64,000 nt of DNA from AWTP1-13 sp963840445 (GTDB taxonomy: Bacteria; Pseudomonadota; Alphaproteobacteria; Rhizobiales; Hyphomicrobiaceae): assembly GCA_963840445.1 (NCBI GenBank), contig CAWIZC010000012.1, forward strand, positions 186,001 through 250,000. Direction: 5' to 3'. The position numbers and the translations under genes were made by a program. Numbering within the stretch: position 1 is the first letter of the stretch; each line of letters begins with the position of its first letter. The notes below the pieces were generated by a model. That model searched no databases, was not told where the DNA came from, and worked only from the letters and a program-made list of their open reading frames with translations. Shown one piece after another: positions 36,349 to 44,773 of this stretch.

Positions 36349-36371
36349 AAAAAATCGCACCCTAGAGTGCG
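36349..36371 (-). terminator. Rho-independent terminator after the YcxB-like gene
   Basis: Minus strand: CGCAC (36367-36371), a 6-base loop, GTGCG (36356-36360), then ATTTTTT. It lies immediately after the membrane-protein stop, so it insulates the decarboxylase operon. Confidence 0.7.
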
Positions 36372-36372
36372 C

Positions 36373-36960
36373 TCACCGCCGGGAAGAAGGCTCTGAGCCG
36401 GCACGCCTCGCCTCGACGAAGGCCTTGAATGCTTCGGCGGCTGCTCCGTCCCCGAGACACCGCTTGGGAACGGCAAAATCCAGTGTCGGGTCGACAATCA
36501 AAATCACGAACAAGTCATCCAAGGCGATGTCCCGGACGTCGGCCAGGTCCAAGCGAAAGCTCCAGCCTTGTGAGGTGCCCGCCAGCGCCTCGTCGGTGAC
36601 GACCATGTCCCATGGGCCAAAACCCTTGCTGCCCTGGGCATGCAGCGCGCTCAAGGCGTGCTTCGACATGCTGCCGATTTCCATCCAGCCCGCAAACACA
36701 CCAGCGATGAAAGCGCCGCTGAGCAGCGCCGCCACCAGAGGCACCCCGCTTGCCGACAGTGCGCCGGACGCTCGCGCAAGCAGTGAAAAGCCAGAGACCA
36801 CCAATGCCAGGATGATCAGGCGCGTCCAGGTCCGTCCAGGGCGGGCAAGCGATCGCTGGCCCCGCGATCTGCGATCGGTGTTTCGGCGCGCCTCGTCGAA
36901 AGAGTACTGGAGGACAAAGCGGCGTGGAAATGGAGCTGCGGTGCTGCCCTCCAACACCAT
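36373..36960 (-). CDS. YcxB-like membrane protein
   Basis: A 195-residue protein with a basic N-terminus, two adjacent transmembrane helices (LIILALVVSGFSLLA and VPLVAALLSGAFIAGVFAG) and a soluble domain with the YcxB-type strand pattern (GPWDMVVTDEALAG, WSFRLDLADVRDIALDDLFVILIV). The ATG is at 36960. Function in the family is unknown. It ends at a terminator and starts 50 bases after lolD, possibly in the same transcript. Confidence 0.7.
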   Translation of the reverse strand: MVLEGSTAAPFPRRFVLQYSFDEARRNTDRRSRGQRSLARPGRTWTRLIILALVVSGFSLLARASGALSASGVPLVAALLSGAFIAGVFAGWMEIGSMSKHALSALHAQGSKGFGPWDMVVTDEALAGTSQGWSFRLDLADVRDIALDDLFVILIVDPTLDFAVPKRCLGDGAAAEAFKAFVEARRAGSEPSSRR

Positions 36961-37010
36961 CGGACGTCTCCTCGCGGCCTTAGGCCGGGTGGGCGGCGAC
37001 GGCGATCGGA

Positions 37011-37745
37011 TCAGCCGATCGCAGCGGGATCGGTCTCGACCAGCACCCCGTTTTGCAGACGCAGCACGCGGTGCATGCGCCGGGCGAGATCGAGGTTGTG
37101 CGTTGCTATCAGGGCGGCGACGCCGGTGTGCTGGATCAACTCCAGCAGTTCATGGAAGACGTGCGCGGCCGTCTCCGGGTCGAGGTTGCCGGTCGGCTCG
37201 TCGGCCAGCAGCAGCCGCGGAGAATTGGCAAGCGCCCGGGCAATCGCCGTGCGCTGCTGCTCGCCGCCCGACAGCTGCGCCGGACGGTGCTCGAGCCGCT
37301 CGCTGAGCCCCATCATGTCGAGCAGCTGCTTGCCCCGCTGCTCCGCCGCCCGCTTGCCCGAGCCGGCGATCATCTGCGGAATGACGACGTTCTCCAACGC
37401 CGAGAACTCGGGCAGCAACTGGTGGAACTGGTAGACGAAACCCATCGTCCCGCGCCGCATGCGGGTGCGGTCGGCATCGCCGAGTTGCGCGCAGTCATAG
37501 CCGTTGACGATCACCTGCCCGCCGTCCGGCGTCTCGAGCAGCCCGGCGATGTGCAGCAGCGTCGACTTGCCGGCCCCCGACGGTCCCACCAGCGCCACAG
37601 CTTCGCCCGGATACAGCTCCGCCGACGCCCCGTACAGCACCGGGATCTCGCGGTTGCCCTGCCGGAAGGTGCGGCGCAGCTCTATGAGCTGCAGCACCGG
37701 ATGGACCGCGGCTTGTTGGTGGGCTTGCTGCACGGCGTAGTTCAC
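37011..37745 (-). CDS. lolD: Lipoprotein-releasing system ATP-binding protein LolD
   Basis: A 244-residue ATPase that powers extraction of lipoproteins from the inner membrane for delivery to LolA. Walker A GPSGAGKST, QFHQLLPEFSALENV (LolD-specific), signature LSGGEQQRTAIARAL, LLADEPTGNLD and ATHNLDLARRM. I prefer GTG at 37745, which has GAGGA seven bases before and does not overlap lolC. An ATG at 37775 would overlap it by 20. It forms the transporter with the LolC/E-type protein upstream. Confidence 0.95.
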   Translation of the reverse strand: MNYAVQQAHQQAAVHPVLQLIELRRTFRQGNREIPVLYGASAELYPGEAVALVGPSGAGKSTLLHIAGLLETPDGGQVIVNGYDCAQLGDADRTRMRRGTMGFVYQFHQLLPEFSALENVVIPQMIAGSGKRAAEQRGKQLLDMMGLSERLEHRPAQLSGGEQQRTAIARALANSPRLLLADEPTGNLDPETAAHVFHELLELIQHTGVAALIATHNLDLARRMHRVLRLQNGVLVETDPAAIG

Positions 37746-37755
37746 GCGCAAGTCC

Positions 37756-39057
37756 TCATTCGTAGCGAAGCGCATCGACGGGATCGAGCCGCGAGGCGCG
37801 CCAGGACGGATAGAGCGTGGCCAGCACGGACAGCACCAGCGCCATGACGATGATCGATATGGTGGTGTGCGCGTTGATATCGGCCGGCAGCTTGTTCAGA
37901 TAGTAGATGTCGGCCGGAAATATCTGCGTGCTGGTCAGCCACGCCACGAACTGGCGGATCTCGTCGATGCGCCAGCAGAACAGGACGCCGAGGATCGACC
38001 CGGCGATGGTGCCGACCACGCCGATGCTGGCCCCCGTGATCAGGAATACGCGCATGATGGCCCCCTGGCTCGCACCCATGGTGCGCAGGATGCCGATGTC
38101 GCGGCCCTTGTCCTTCACCAGCATCATCAGGCCGGAGATGATGTTGAACGCCGCCACCAGCACGATCACCGACAGGATGATGAACATCATGTTGCGCTCG
38201 ACCTCGAGCACGGTGAAGAAGCTCTCGTTCCTCTGCCGCCAGTCCGAGAAATGCAGCGATGGGTCGCTGGCCTGCCGCATGGCGCCGACCAGCTCGGACA
38301 CCGTCTCCGGGTCCGTCACCATAACCTCCAGCACGTCGACCGTGTCGCCCTTGCTGAAGAAGCGCTGGGCATGGTTGAGGGGCATGAAGATCATGCTGCG
38401 GTCGTACTCGGACATGCCCATCTCGAAGACGGCCAGTATCTTATAGGGCTTGATGCGCGGCGCCGTGCCAAACGGCGTCGAGGCACCTCTGGGCGACACC
38501 AGCGTGATGGTATCGCCGACATTGACGCGCAGCGAGTTGGCGAGCCGGGTGCCGATGGCGATGCCTTCCTCAGACCCGAAGCCGTCCAGGCTGCCGACCC
38601 GAATATTGTTGGCCACCAGCGGCAGCGCCTTGATGCCGTCCTCGCTGATGCCGCGCACGACACAGCCCAGCGCCTGCACCGGCGTCGAGGCCATCACCTG
38701 GCCTTCGATAAGCGGCACGGCCTTCTTGACGCCCGGCACCTTGCTGAGGCGCTGCGCGGCATCGTCGTAGTGATCGAAGTCGCCACCGATCTTGCTCACC
38801 ACCACGTGGCCGTTGACGCCGAGGATCTTTGTGAACAGCTCCTTGCGGAAGCCGTTCATGACCGCCATCACCGTGATCAGCGTGAACACGCCGAGCAGGA
38901 TGCCGAGGAAGGAGAAGCCGGCCAGCACCGAGATGAAGCCTTCGTTGCGCCGCGCTTTCAGATAGCGCAAGGCCAGCATCCACTCGAAGGCCGAGAACGG
39001 CTTGGTGTCGGCTGCCAGTGTCGTCACGGGTGTCGCAACTTTCGCTCGATCCTGCAT
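37756..39057 (-). CDS. lolC: Lipoprotein-releasing ABC transporter permease LolC/LolE
   Basis: A 433-residue inner-membrane protein with four transmembrane helices: one near the N-terminus (ISVLAGFSFLGILLGVFTLITVM), a large periplasmic domain, then three at the C-terminal FtsX-like end (MMFIILSVIVLVAAFNI, ITGASIGVVGTIAGSILGV, ISIIVMALVLSVLATLYP). Alphaproteobacteria have one LolC/E-type (LolF-like) protein, presumably a homodimer. The ATG at 39057 is chosen; a GTG 12 bases upstream is possible. It lies between proS and lolD, the standard order. Confidence 0.95.
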   Translation of the reverse strand: MQDRAKVATPVTTLAADTKPFSAFEWMLALRYLKARRNEGFISVLAGFSFLGILLGVFTLITVMAVMNGFRKELFTKILGVNGHVVVSKIGGDFDHYDDAAQRLSKVPGVKKAVPLIEGQVMASTPVQALGCVVRGISEDGIKALPLVANNIRVGSLDGFGSEEGIAIGTRLANSLRVNVGDTITLVSPRGASTPFGTAPRIKPYKILAVFEMGMSEYDRSMIFMPLNHAQRFFSKGDTVDVLEVMVTDPETVSELVGAMRQASDPSLHFSDWRQRNESFFTVLEVERNMMFIILSVIVLVAAFNIISGLMMLVKDKGRDIGILRTMGASQGAIMRVFLITGASIGVVGTIAGSILGVLFCWRIDEIRQFVAWLTSTQIFPADIYYLNKLPADINAHTTISIIVMALVLSVLATLYPSWRASRLDPVDALRYE

Positions 39058-39113
39058 CGCAATGTCCACCCACGCCCAGCGTGCGCCCAGGACGCACCCG
39101 GATCCGCCCTCGA

Positions 39114-40460
39114 CTACGCCAGCAGGCGCCGCGCACTCACCAGTTCGACCAGCCGCTTGATCGCCGCTTCCGGCGCCAGGTTCATGCGTTCACCCGACTT
39201 GCGTTCCTTGAGCTCGATCTCGCCGGTCTTCAAACCCTTCGGCCCAACGATCAGCTGGAACGGCAGGCCGATCAGATCCATGGTCGCGAACTTGGCTCCC
39301 GCCCGCTCGTCGGTGTCGTCATAGAGCACCGTGACGCCGGCCCGCGTCAGCTTGCCGTAGATGTCGGCGCAAGCCTTGTCCGTCTCCTTGTCGCCGGCCT
39401 TCAGATTGATGAGACCCACCTCGAACGGTGCCACCGGCACCGGCCAGACGATGCCCGAAGCGTCGTGACTGGCTTCGATGATCGCACCCGCCAGGCGCGA
39501 CACACCCACCCCGTAGGAGCCCATCTGCACGTTCACCATGCCCCCGTCCGGGCCCTGCACGCGACAGCCCATCGGCTCGGAATACTTGGTGCCGAAGAAG
39601 AAAATATGGCCGACCTCGATGCCGCGGGCGGAAACGCGTTTGCCCTCCGGCACTTCCGCCTCGAAGCGGGCGCGGTCGTGCTTCTCGTCAGTGGCCGCGT
39701 ACAGGCTGGTCCAGGCGGTGATCAGCGGCGACAGATCGCCGGCGAAATCGATATCCGCCGCCGGCGTGCGCGTCTCGATCAGGTCGGAGTGGCAGTAGAC
39801 CTGGCTCTCGCCGGTGTCGGCCAGGATGATGAACTCGTGACTCAAATCGCCGCCGATCGGCCCCGTGTCGGCCCGCATCGGGATCGATTTCAGGCCCATG
39901 CGTGCGAAGGTGCGCAGATAGGCCACGAACATCTTGTTGTAGGAATGCCGCGCGGCCTCCGGGCTCAGGTCGAACGAGTAGGCATCCTTCATCAGGAATT
40001 CGCGTCCGCGCATCACGCCGAAGCGGGGGCGCACCTCGTCGCGGAACTTCCACTGGATATGGTAAAGGTTGCGCGGCAGATCGCGGTACGATTTCACGCC
40101 GTCGCGGAAGATCTGCGTGATCAGCTCCTCGTTGGTCGGCCCGTACAGCATTTCGCGTCCGTGCCGATCCTCGAAGCGCAGCATTTCCGGGCCGTAGGCC
40201 TGGTAGCGCCCGCTCTCGTGCCAGAGGTCGGCGGCCTGGATGGTGGGCATCAGCAGCTCGATGGCACCGGTGCGGTCCTGTTCCTCGCGCACGATCTGTT
40301 CGATCTTCTTCAGTACGCGGAAGCCCAACGGCAGCCATGAATAAATGCCGGCGCTGGCTTGGCGGACCATGCCGGCGCGCAGCATGAGCTGGTGCGACAC
40401 GATCTCCGCCTCTTTGGGCGTTTCGCGCAGCACAGGCAGGAAGAATTGAGAGAGGCGCAT
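39114..40460 (-). CDS. proS: Prolyl-tRNA synthetase, alphaproteobacterial short type
   Basis: A 448-residue class II synthetase charging tRNA-Pro. Motif 1 is seen around SAGIYSWLPLGFRVL, TNEE, motif 2 as RDEVRPRFGVMRGREFLMKDAYSF, and motif 3 as GSYGVGVSRL, with the C-terminal anticodon-binding domain (DDTDERAGAKFATMDLIG). It lacks the large editing insertion of gamma/beta ProRS, typical for alphaproteobacteria. The ATG at 40460 is preceded by AGAAGAG. Confidence 0.97.
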   Translation of the reverse strand: MRLSQFFLPVLRETPKEAEIVSHQLMLRAGMVRQASAGIYSWLPLGFRVLKKIEQIVREEQDRTGAIELLMPTIQAADLWHESGRYQAYGPEMLRFEDRHGREMLYGPTNEELITQIFRDGVKSYRDLPRNLYHIQWKFRDEVRPRFGVMRGREFLMKDAYSFDLSPEAARHSYNKMFVAYLRTFARMGLKSIPMRADTGPIGGDLSHEFIILADTGESQVYCHSDLIETRTPAADIDFAGDLSPLITAWTSLYAATDEKHDRARFEAEVPEGKRVSARGIEVGHIFFFGTKYSEPMGCRVQGPDGGMVNVQMGSYGVGVSRLAGAIIEASHDASGIVWPVPVAPFEVGLINLKAGDKETDKACADIYGKLTRAGVTVLYDDTDERAGAKFATMDLIGLPFQLIVGPKGLKTGEIELKERKSGERMNLAPEAAIKRLVELVSARRLLA

Positions 40461-40755
40461 GGCTCTTCTGATTAATTGTTAAGCAGACACCGGTGCCTGC
40501 GCGGAGTGTTGGCACTGCGATGCGGTTCCGCGCCGCCTTTTCTACCGCAGGGCCGACGGATCAGCGCCTATAGCCGTTTCCCGATAGCGTGGCAATCGCG
40601 CCAAGCCCCGGCTCGAGGCCGTTTTCGTTGGGAGGAATGTGCGCAGAATGCATCTGCTAGCAGCCCCCGGTTCCCGACGAAGAAAAATCCATTGCATGGC
40701 TCTTTTTCGTATTCCAGGGGGTGACAGAAGGCCGCGCCTTGGCTAGTGTGTGCGC

Positions 40756-40910
40756 AATAAAAAGGGTTACAGCCTGCTCGTTGTGCAGGGCGCAGGAGCC
40801 CAAGTCTGGGGAAGGAATTCCGCCATCAGCGCCTGTATCGAGTGCGCGATGGCGTGACGAAAAGAACGATGAGAAGTGCTCAGAGCAAGGCCCATGGCCT
40901 TGCTCTTTTC
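40756..40910 (+). ncRNA. Candidate structured small RNA with its own terminator
   Basis: In the 465-base gap between proS and the SDR remnant, the + strand can form several hairpins: GGGC/GCCC, CCC/GGG, and a strong 11-bp stem CGCCATC-GCGC/GCGC-GATGGCG (40821-40854). They end in an 11-bp terminator with a T-rich tail (40882-40910). The segment GCCTGCTC near 40772 can also pair with GAGCAAGGC, the 5' arm of the terminator, as a closing stem or an antiterminator. No + strand gene follows. GTGACA-17-TAGTGT (40721-40749) is a weak promoter candidate. The rest of the gap (40461-40720) shows only the proS promoter region. I cannot match it to a known RNA family. Confidence 0.4.
40882..40910 (+). 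terminator. Rho-independent terminator
   Basis: AGAGCAAGGCC (40882-40892), loop CAT, GGCCTTGCTCT (40896-40906), then TTTCGTTTTC. The 11-bp perfect stem and T-rich tail make this the clearest intrinsic terminator in the window. It points rightwards and ends the candidate small RNA. Confidence 0.75.
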
Positions 40911-40925
40911 GTTTTCGGCGCCGCG

Positions 40926-41151
40926 TTACGCCATGTAGCCACCGTCGATCGCCAAGATCGTGCCGATAGCAAACGAGGCGGCATCGCTGCAAAGCGCCGG
41001 CTTCACGGCTGGCGATCACCACGCGTGTGCCCTGACGCGCGAACGCGCGTGCGGTAGCGAGGCCGATGCCGCTCGATCCGCCCGTGACCAGCGCGACCTT
41101 GCCCTGCAAGTCGGGGTATGCGGGTGATGCTTCCCGAGGTTTGGTGGCCAT
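40926..41151 (-). pseudogene. SDR remnant with a large internal deletion
   Basis: The first about 50 codons read as a normal SDR start (LQGKVALVTGGSSGIGLATA, VVIASREAGA). The last about 22 read as a normal SDR end (LCSDAASFAIGTILAIDGGY-MA, stop at 40926) but in another frame. The central roughly 175 codons, including NNAG, the Ser and YxxxK, are missing; the whole remnant is 226 bases (3n+1). The joint lies near 40985-40995. It cannot make an enzyme. It sits between the DUF1467 gene and proS, where most relatives have no such gene. Confidence 0.8.
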
Positions 41152-41168
41152 GAAACGCTTCGGCTTTG

Positions 41169-41432
41169 TTACCCGGGGCTGCGCCCCACCCAGGTCTGCA
41201 CATCGGCGAGGCCGAAGTGTGCAAGCGCCCACGGCAGCAGGAACACCAGCGTCGTGATTGCTGTGGTGATGACGACGATGCGCAGCAGGCGCGGCGTGGT
41301 CGGCGCGCTGGCCGGCGTGCCGGGCACGACCACTCCGTCCTCGCCTTGCGTGCGCACGCCGATCGGCAGCACGGCGAACAGCACCGTCCACCAGATCACG
41401 ACGTAGATGGCGATGCCGAGCGTAATGCTCAT
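41169..41432 (-). CDS. DUF1467 family membrane protein
   Basis: An 87-residue protein with two transmembrane helices (ITLGIAIYVVIWWTVLFAVLPIGV and IVVITTAITTLVFLLPWAL) separated by a polar loop. It matches DUF1467, a small alphaproteobacterial family of unknown function regularly found between mce and proS. Its ATG overlaps the mce stop by 4 bases. Confidence 0.88.
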   Translation of the reverse strand: MSITLGIAIYVVIWWTVLFAVLPIGVRTQGEDGVVVPGTPASAPTTPRLLRIVVITTAITTLVFLLPWALAHFGLADVQTWVGRSPG

Positions 41433-41833
41433 GCCTGCTCCAGCTCGACCAGTGTGCCGTTGAAATCCTTGGGGTGCAGGAACAGTACCGGCTTGCCGTG
41501 CGCTCCGATTTTTGGATTGCCATCGCCCAGTACACGCGCCCCCGACGCCTTCAGCTTGTCGCGGGCAGCAAGGATATCATCGACCTCGTAGCAGATGTGA
41601 TGGATGCCGCCAGCCGGATTGCGCTCCAGGAAAGCCGCGATCGGCGAGCCTTCGCCCAGCGGCTCGAGCAGCTCGACCTTGGTGTTGGGCAGCGTGATGA
41701 ACACTACGGTGACGCCGTGCTCGGGCTGCGCGAACGGCGCGCCCACGTCGGCCCCCAGCGCTCCGCTGTATTGGGCCGACGCGGCCTTGATGTCCGGCAC
41801 GGCGATGGCGACGTGATTGAGGCGTCCGATCAT
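41429..41833 (-). CDS. mce: Methylmalonyl-CoA epimerase
   Basis: A 134-residue vicinal-oxygen-chelate enzyme interconverting (2R)- and (2S)-methylmalonyl-CoA in propionate and branched-chain breakdown. Metal ligands are seen in the expected places: His7 (RLNHVAIAV), His in GGIHHICYEV, and Glu near the end (GTLVELEQ). HPKDFNGTLVELEQ is a strong family marker. Length is standard. The ATG is at 41833. Confidence 0.95.
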   Translation of the reverse strand: MIGRLNHVAIAVPDIKAASAQYSGALGADVGAPFAQPEHGVTVVFITLPNTKVELLEPLGEGSPIAAFLERNPAGGIHHICYEVDDILAARDKLKASGARVLGDGNPKIGAHGKPVLFLHPKDFNGTLVELEQA

Positions 41834-41920
41834 CTGCTGTTCTCGTCAGTCAGTGCGATAGTACTCTACACCGTACGCTCCGCACCGACCATGCCAGCTT
41901 GACGCTGCGGCAACTTCCGC

Positions 41921-42138
41921 TCACCCGTTCACGCGCATACGCCACCTGTGCACTGCCACGCCAGCCCAGATCGCTTCCACCACGCCGAACGGCCAGGCAC
42001 CCTGCAGGAAGCCATACAGCGAGGCCAGCGCGCAGGCGCCGGCGAACGCCAGCACGTACCAGGGGCTGCGATCCTCGAAGGCGTAGAAGACCAGCATGCC
42101 GACACCGCCAGCAGCCCGAACAGCGTCAGGCCATCCAT
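41921..42138 (-). pseudogene. Small two-helix membrane protein, broken by a 1-base deletion
   Basis: Between rnj and mce. From ATG at 42138 the start reads MDGLTLFGLLAV. The continuation, GMLVFYAFEDRSPWYVLAF and GFLQGAWPFGVVEAIWAGVA, is in another frame and stops at 41921. Length is 3n+2. One additional G in GCGGTG (near 42103-42108) would join the frames into a 72-residue membrane protein. This small protein type accompanies rnj in relatives as far as I recall, so an assembly deletion is likely. Function unknown. Confidence 0.6.
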
Positions 42139-42147
42139 CCGCGCGCC

Positions 42148-43863
42148 TCAGCGGTTGGGGTTGCCCTGCACCTGCGTCAGCATGATCTTGGCGATCGGCC
42201 GCTTGCCCCAGGCGTCCTCGACCGCCGAGCGCACGGCCCGGCGCACGGCCTCGCGCACCATGCCGGCATCCTTGCGGCGGTTGGGCGGGATGCTGCGCAG
42301 CGTGCCGTCCACCGCATCGAGCACAATGTCCTGCATCGACCGCCCGGCGACGTTGGCCACCGGCACCCCGTCCAGCGCCACATCGGGCTCGGCCAGCAGC
42401 TCGCCCTTTCCCGACAGCGCGATGCCGACCACGACGATGCCGGCAAACGCCAGCGAACGCCGCTCGCGCACCGGTCCGTCCTCGGCGGGCACCAGCAGGC
42501 GTCCGTCGCGGAACAGCCGCCCCACTGGAGCCTCGTCGATGACTTCCGCCGGTCCGGGCGCCAGCCGCACTATGTCGCCGTTGCGGATCTCCAGCACCTC
42601 CTGCACGCCTGCCGCGCGCGCCAGCTTGGCATGCTCGGCCAGGTGCCGCGGCTCGCCGTGCATGGGGATCGCCGCACGCGGCCGCACCCAACCGTACATC
42701 TCCTTCAGCTCCTCGCGGCGCGGATGGCCGGTGACGTGCACCAGGGCATCGCCGTCCGTGATGAGCTCGCAGCCGAGATCGATCAGCTTGTTCTGAATGC
42801 GCCCCACCACCCGCTCGTTGCCGGGAATGGTGCGTGAGGAGAAGATGACGAGATCGCCCTTGTCGAGGCCGATGTCGGGGTGCTCGTCGTCGGCGATGCG
42901 CGCCAGCGCCGCCCGCGGCTCGCCTTGGCTGCCGGTGCACAGCAACACTACCTCGCTCGGCTCCAGGTAGGAGAAGTGGTCCTGGTCGTGATACTTGAAG
43001 CCCTGCGGCAGGTAGCCGGTGGCGATCGCCACCTCGATCATGCGGTGCATGGCGCGACCCGCCACCACCAGGTGCCGGCCGGAACTGCGGGTTGCATCGG
43101 CCACGGCTTTGATGCGCGCCACGTTGGAGGCGAAGATCGTTACAGCCACCCGCCGCTTGGCCGCCTTGATGATGCCGGCCAGCGAGCGTGCCACGTCCAG
43201 CTCGGACGGCGAGCGTCCCTCGCGCAGCGCGTTGGTGGAATCGCAGATCATGGCCGCCACGCCCTCGGCGCCGAGCGCCGTCAGCCGGCCGCTGTCGGTG
43301 GGTGGGCCGATCACCGGCGTCGGATCGATCTTCCAGTCGCCGGTATGCAGTGCCATGCCCAGCGGCGTGCGCACCGCCAAAGCATTCGACTCCGGGATCG
43401 AGTGGGCCACGTTGATCAGCTCGAGCGAGAACGGGCCGATGTCGAAGCGGGCGTTCAGCTCCACCTCCCTGATCGGCAGCTTCAGGCCGCGCCCGTACTC
43501 GGCGAGCTTGCTGCGCAGCAGGGCGGCGGTGAACGGCGTGGCATAGATCGGCACCTGCAGGCGCGGCCAATGCTCGATCACGGCGCCGATGTGGTCCTCG
43601 TGGCCATGCGTCAGCACCAGTCCGGCCAGGCTCGCCCTTTCCCCCTCGATGAAACGCAGGTCGGGCAGGATGACGTCGACGCCCGGATCGTTCTCGCCCT
43701 CCGGGAAGGTGATGCCGAGGTCGACCATCAGCCATTGCCGGCCGCTCTCGGGACCGAACCCGTAGAGATAGCAGTTCATGCCGATCTCGCCGATGCCGCC
43801 GAGCGCCATGAACACGAATTGCTCGGCGCCCGCTTCGTGCCTGCGCGATTGCTCCTTGACCAT
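42148..43863 (-). CDS. rnj: Ribonuclease J
   Basis: A 571-residue metallo-beta-lactamase/beta-CASP nuclease with 5' exonuclease and endonuclease activity, used in rRNA and mRNA maturation. Seen: GGIGEIGMNCYLY, the zinc motif THGHEDHIG at 85-93, HTGDWKIDP, the beta-CASP region (FASNVARI, CTGSQGEP, SSRTIPGNE) and HVTGHPRREEL. The last 100 residues form the J-specific C-terminal domain. It starts at ATG 43863, sharing one base with the birA stop. Confidence 0.96.
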   Translation of the reverse strand: MVKEQSRRHEAGAEQFVFMALGGIGEIGMNCYLYGFGPESGRQWLMVDLGITFPEGENDPGVDVILPDLRFIEGERASLAGLVLTHGHEDHIGAVIEHWPRLQVPIYATPFTAALLRSKLAEYGRGLKLPIREVELNARFDIGPFSLELINVAHSIPESNALAVRTPLGMALHTGDWKIDPTPVIGPPTDSGRLTALGAEGVAAMICDSTNALREGRSPSELDVARSLAGIIKAAKRRVAVTIFASNVARIKAVADATRSSGRHLVVAGRAMHRMIEVAIATGYLPQGFKYHDQDHFSYLEPSEVVLLCTGSQGEPRAALARIADDEHPDIGLDKGDLVIFSSRTIPGNERVVGRIQNKLIDLGCELITDGDALVHVTGHPRREELKEMYGWVRPRAAIPMHGEPRHLAEHAKLARAAGVQEVLEIRNGDIVRLAPGPAEVIDEAPVGRLFRDGRLLVPAEDGPVRERRSLAFAGIVVVGIALSGKGELLAEPDVALDGVPVANVAGRSMQDIVLDAVDGTLRSIPPNRRKDAGMVREAVRRAVRSAVEDAWGKRPIAKIMLTQVQGNPNR

Positions 43864-44630
43864 CAGCCGCGCCCCTCTAGCGCCGGCGCGCGCAGCGTGA
43901 CGTCGCCGTATGTCACGCGGCGCTGCTCGCCGTGCGCGTCGCGCAGCAACAGCGCCCCGTCAGTGTCGAGACCGAGGAACGAGCCCTCGATGCGTAGGCT
44001 GCCGGTGTCGACCGTTGCCGCCTCGCCGACCGGCCCCGCCCGTTCCAGCCAGGCGGCCCGCACCTGCGCAAATCCTGTCCCGCCCTGCCACGCGTCGAGC
44101 GACGCCTGCATGGTCGTCGCCAGGGCGCGCAGCATGGCATCGGGTGACACGTCGACGCCGTGCGCGGCGAGATGCGTGGCGTCGCGGCCGATATCCGCCG
44201 GGTGCCAGGCCAGGTTGATGCCGGTGCCGATCACCAGCGTCACCTCGGTGCCGCCGGCTGCCGGGGCGCTTTCGGCCAATATCCCGGCGCACTTGGCGCG
44301 CCCGATCAGAACATCGTTCGGCCACTTCAATCGCAAGCCTTCGACGCGCCTGCCGCCTGCGACCGTCCGCATCGCATCGATGACCGCCACGCCGGCCAGC
44401 AGCGAGACCTGGGGCACGGCCGACTTGGGACAGGCCATCGTCTGCAGCAGGGTGGCGTACAGGTTGCCCGGCTCCGAGCCCCAACTCCGGCCCGACCGGC
44501 CGCGGCCCTGCGTCTGGCGCCGCGCCACGATCCACAGCGGCCCGCGCTCCCCCGCCTCGGCGCGCTTGAACGCCTCGGTGTTGGTCGAGCCGACCTCATC
44601 CAGGACAACACTGCGTACGGACTGCGCCAC
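43863..44630 (-). CDS. birA: Biotin--[acetyl-CoA-carboxylase] ligase
   Basis: A 255-residue class I biotin protein ligase that biotinylates acetyl-CoA and propionyl-CoA carboxylase carriers. The nucleotide/biotin loop GRGRSGRSW and the KWPNDVLIG motif are present. There is no N-terminal DNA-binding domain, so it is not a biotin repressor. The start is GTG at 44630 with GGAAG upstream. It lies between nuoN and rnj, the standard alphaproteobacterial place. Confidence 0.95.
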   Translation of the reverse strand: MAQSVRSVVLDEVGSTNTEAFKRAEAGERGPLWIVARRQTQGRGRSGRSWGSEPGNLYATLLQTMACPKSAVPQVSLLAGVAVIDAMRTVAGGRRVEGLRLKWPNDVLIGRAKCAGILAESAPAAGGTEVTLVIGTGINLAWHPADIGRDATHLAAHGVDVSPDAMLRALATTMQASLDAWQGGTGFAQVRAAWLERAGPVGEAATVDTGSLRIEGSFLGLDTDGALLLRDAHGEQRRVTYGDVTLRAPALEGRG

Positions 44631-44773
44631 TTGGCTTCCGATCTGATGCCGGACGAGTAGGGTCGCTTCGGATTGAAGCGCGAAGCCTGCTCTCCGCCTC
44701 AGTCTGTAGAGAGCAGATTGACATTCCGCGATCGAAGCAAGGGCCGCGATCGGAGACGATCTTTTCTCTGGGT

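Noticed and set aside
36226..36372. A speF-type leader riboswitch before the decarboxylase gene
   Set aside because: The leader after the terminator is short (about 70 bases from the likely start), and I could not recognise the conserved core; only two small hairpins are clear.
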